Position numbers and translations under genes: made by a program. Shown here piece by piece: positions 62,121-64,000 of a stretch of 64,000 bases of DNA. Under the pieces are notes generated by a model, which was given only the letters and a program-made list of their open reading frames with translations, had not been told where the DNA came from and searched no databases. Position 1 is the first letter of the stretch; every line of letters starts with the position of its first letter. This stretch comes from Sphagnum compactum (Eukaryota > Bryophyta > Sphagnopsida > Sphagnales): NCBI GenBank assembly GCA_965153455.1, contig OZ234495.1:22440875-22504874 (forward strand), written 5' to 3'.

Positions 62121-64000
62121 CTGTGTAATGTCTTGATGAATGGCATGATATACATTCATTAGAAGTCCCAGCGTTGTCTCTGGTTCCAGCATACAAACCT
62201 GTTGCAAATGCAGTAGTTTAGTGTTGTGATCAATAATTCAACTCAAGCTGAGTTGCCAAGAGACCTCTCCAATAAGACAAGTGATTGCTGCTTACAATCC
62301 TCTGGGTTTAGCAAGCTTGATAATCAGCTTGATCCCTGTTAAGACAAATGGCAATTTAGAAACTGCAGTATATTTGAATATATGCAGTAAACAAGAATGT
62401 TGCACAGTGCAGAATGGCACTGACCTTTCTGGTGTGTCTGCTTACTGTGTAGGTAGGTTTATATGTCAATGTCAATACATCTCCATGCAGTGGAGTGTAA
62501 TCATGCATCAGTAGCAACATTGCCCATTTGTACCTCAACTGGGATCTCCAATGCACCTGATACATACAATTCACATTGCACGGAAGATCTGACATGTGTT
62601 CTTGAGGATTATGGTCAGTCTCACACCCTGGTTGTTGTCATCAAACACGAAATTTTGTTTTGCTCATTGATTTGCTTCAACAGTAGGATGGGTCATGGGT
62701 GTTTCTTCAGAGACCTGTGCACATCTCCAACAGCAGATTTGAGCCATTGAAAAGACAAGTGCTATATATATGAAGGTTCATGATCGAAATGCTGAGATGA
62801 CAACCAGCAGAGAGGAGAGGAGAAGTAGCAATGTTTGTCTACAGGGTCGAACTTTCCAATCCAATCACAAAGCCTTCAATGTGTGGAGAATCAATGTCAA
62901 CCACCACTTTGAGACATAACTACACATAACAGGATCATAGCTTTAGACAGCACAAACCCTCTCTTTGATCTGTCCAGACCTGTGCACTTCAGAACATTAT
63001 ATTGCAAAAGTCAGCACATAAGATACAATCTAATATAGACTCTTGCAGCTGTTGTCCAAACCTCATCACAAGAAGTCAAGCCAGAGAGTGTACATGCTAG
63101 GAAAACCTTACAGCATTCCTGTGCCTCTGAAGAAAGAAATTCATGGCATGATCAATCCTAAACCCTATAACTGTAAGCCTTCCTGCACCACCATCTGGTC
63201 TGTAAAAAGCAGCATCAGATTGATTACATGTCCATGAGTCTTCTCAGCAAAACAACCACAGATTTTCTCACTGAAACGTAAGTACAGAATCTGGTGAAGC
63301 CTGTGATCGTTATGCATGCAATGTATTGACAATATCAGAACCTGTAATCAAATTTTCTTCAGGTCTTGGACACTGCCATTGGGGAAGCTCCAGAAGACTG
63401 CTCAGAGGGCAAAATCAAAATCAGTTCCATTCTTAGTTTCTTTTGATGGGTATTCTAAAAATCTGGTAGTTTGCAACAGAGGGCACAAAGGAAGCTTTGC
63501 AAACAAAATGCAACTTAAACCCCCCTTCCAACAACTTGACCATAAGCTCCTGCATTCAGCAGTGCCTTCTATTTCAAGCTCTGAATCAGCCTGCACCCAG
63601 AACAGTTAGTTTGCAACAACTGTAGGCACCAAAATTGCAGCTTTTAGGTATTGCAAGACCTCCAAGGTGTATTCACTTTCACACAATATACTTCTAAAAA
63701 ATGCTGACAGCCTTCACCATGTCACTATTATCACTGTAAGATCCTTTGCAAAACCTTCTGGACAAGGAAGGAGTTTGCTCATATCATGTTGCACAAACCC
63801 CAACATATCTAAGACAAAATCTTGATTCACATGGTGTGTTTGTCTGTCTCCATTCTGTATCAGCAAAATAGATTTAGCATATCAAAGCACAAGTGCTATG
63901 AAGATCTGGCACCCAGAATGGAATGCAAATGTGGAAATGCTAAACTCTCCTGTTGTAAGCTTCCATTTCTTCTACATCTAGTACATGAAAATCCTTTCCA
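62121..64000. other. 3' flank of the GST gene, no gene recognised
   Basis: Frames of up to about 97 codons are present but none has recognisable resemblance, and none shows consistent splice-linked continuation. The first part may be GST 3' UTR. Confidence 0.45.

Noticed and set aside
1-64000. tRNA, rRNA, plastid or mitochondrial DNA insertion
   Set aside because: No tRNA-like A/B box pair with cloverleaf arms, no rRNA core sequence and no organellar gene was recognised by eye; a tRNAscan or organelle-genome search would settle it.

Overview
This window is plant nuclear DNA. Genes carry many short spliceosomal GT-AG introns. One gene encodes a Kelch-repeat PP1-like phosphatase of the BSL type, which belongs to green plants (related Kelch-phosphatases occur in some protists). 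Intergenic DNA is AT-rich and full of minisatellites, microsatellites, MITEs and a hAT transposon. Five convincing genes and one decayed gene in 64 kb suggest a modest genome of a few hundred Mb. Together with a gene of cyanobacterial/algal affinity (lipid-A-disaccharide-synthase-related), this makes a seed-free land plant, for example a bryophyte, my best guess. I cannot identify the species.

Layout. 1-5,371 is gene-free; it holds a 37-bp minisatellite and the end of an old hAT-like element. 5,372-13,224 (minus) is a complete 21-exon BSL2/BSL3-type phosphatase, reconstructed with every intron phase closing. 13,771-17,735 holds three tandem arrays: a 31-bp repeat, a 54/56-bp dimeric satellite and six exact 90-bp units. 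17,736-22,993 has no recognisable protein gene but carries telo-boxes and more degenerate tandem repeats. 22,994-28,515 (plus) is a complete 12-exon HIRA histone chaperone. 30,855-33,248 (plus) is a lipid-A-disaccharide-synthase-related gene that lacks its middle and has a frameshift near its C-terminus. 33,249-42,496 is intergenic, with two PIF/Harbinger-like MITEs, an inverted-repeat pair 2.6 kb apart, an ACGT-rich GC island and six poly-G runs. 42,497-43,546 (plus) is an intronless mitochondrial carrier, followed by a 21/22-bp repeat array. 50,760-51,650 (plus) is an intronless, slightly divergent PDX1 (vitamin B6 synthase). 54,104-58,117 is a 4,014-bp hAT transposon with a perfect 8-bp target-site duplication and a broken BED/hAT transposase on the minus strand. 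59,469-62,120 (plus) is a 10-exon zeta-class glutathione S-transferase (maleylacetoacetate isomerase).

The genes do not form a functional cluster. They are independent housekeeping genes: signalling phosphatase, replication-independent H3.3 chaperone, mitochondrial transport, pyridoxal phosphate synthesis and tyrosine catabolism. I found no undescribed multi-gene system. The most informative unusual items are the decaying lipid-A-synthase-like gene, the intact-ended hAT element, the MITE pair, and the divergent PDX1. Exon boundaries were read by eye from splice signals, phase and family conservation. No database search or transcript data were used.
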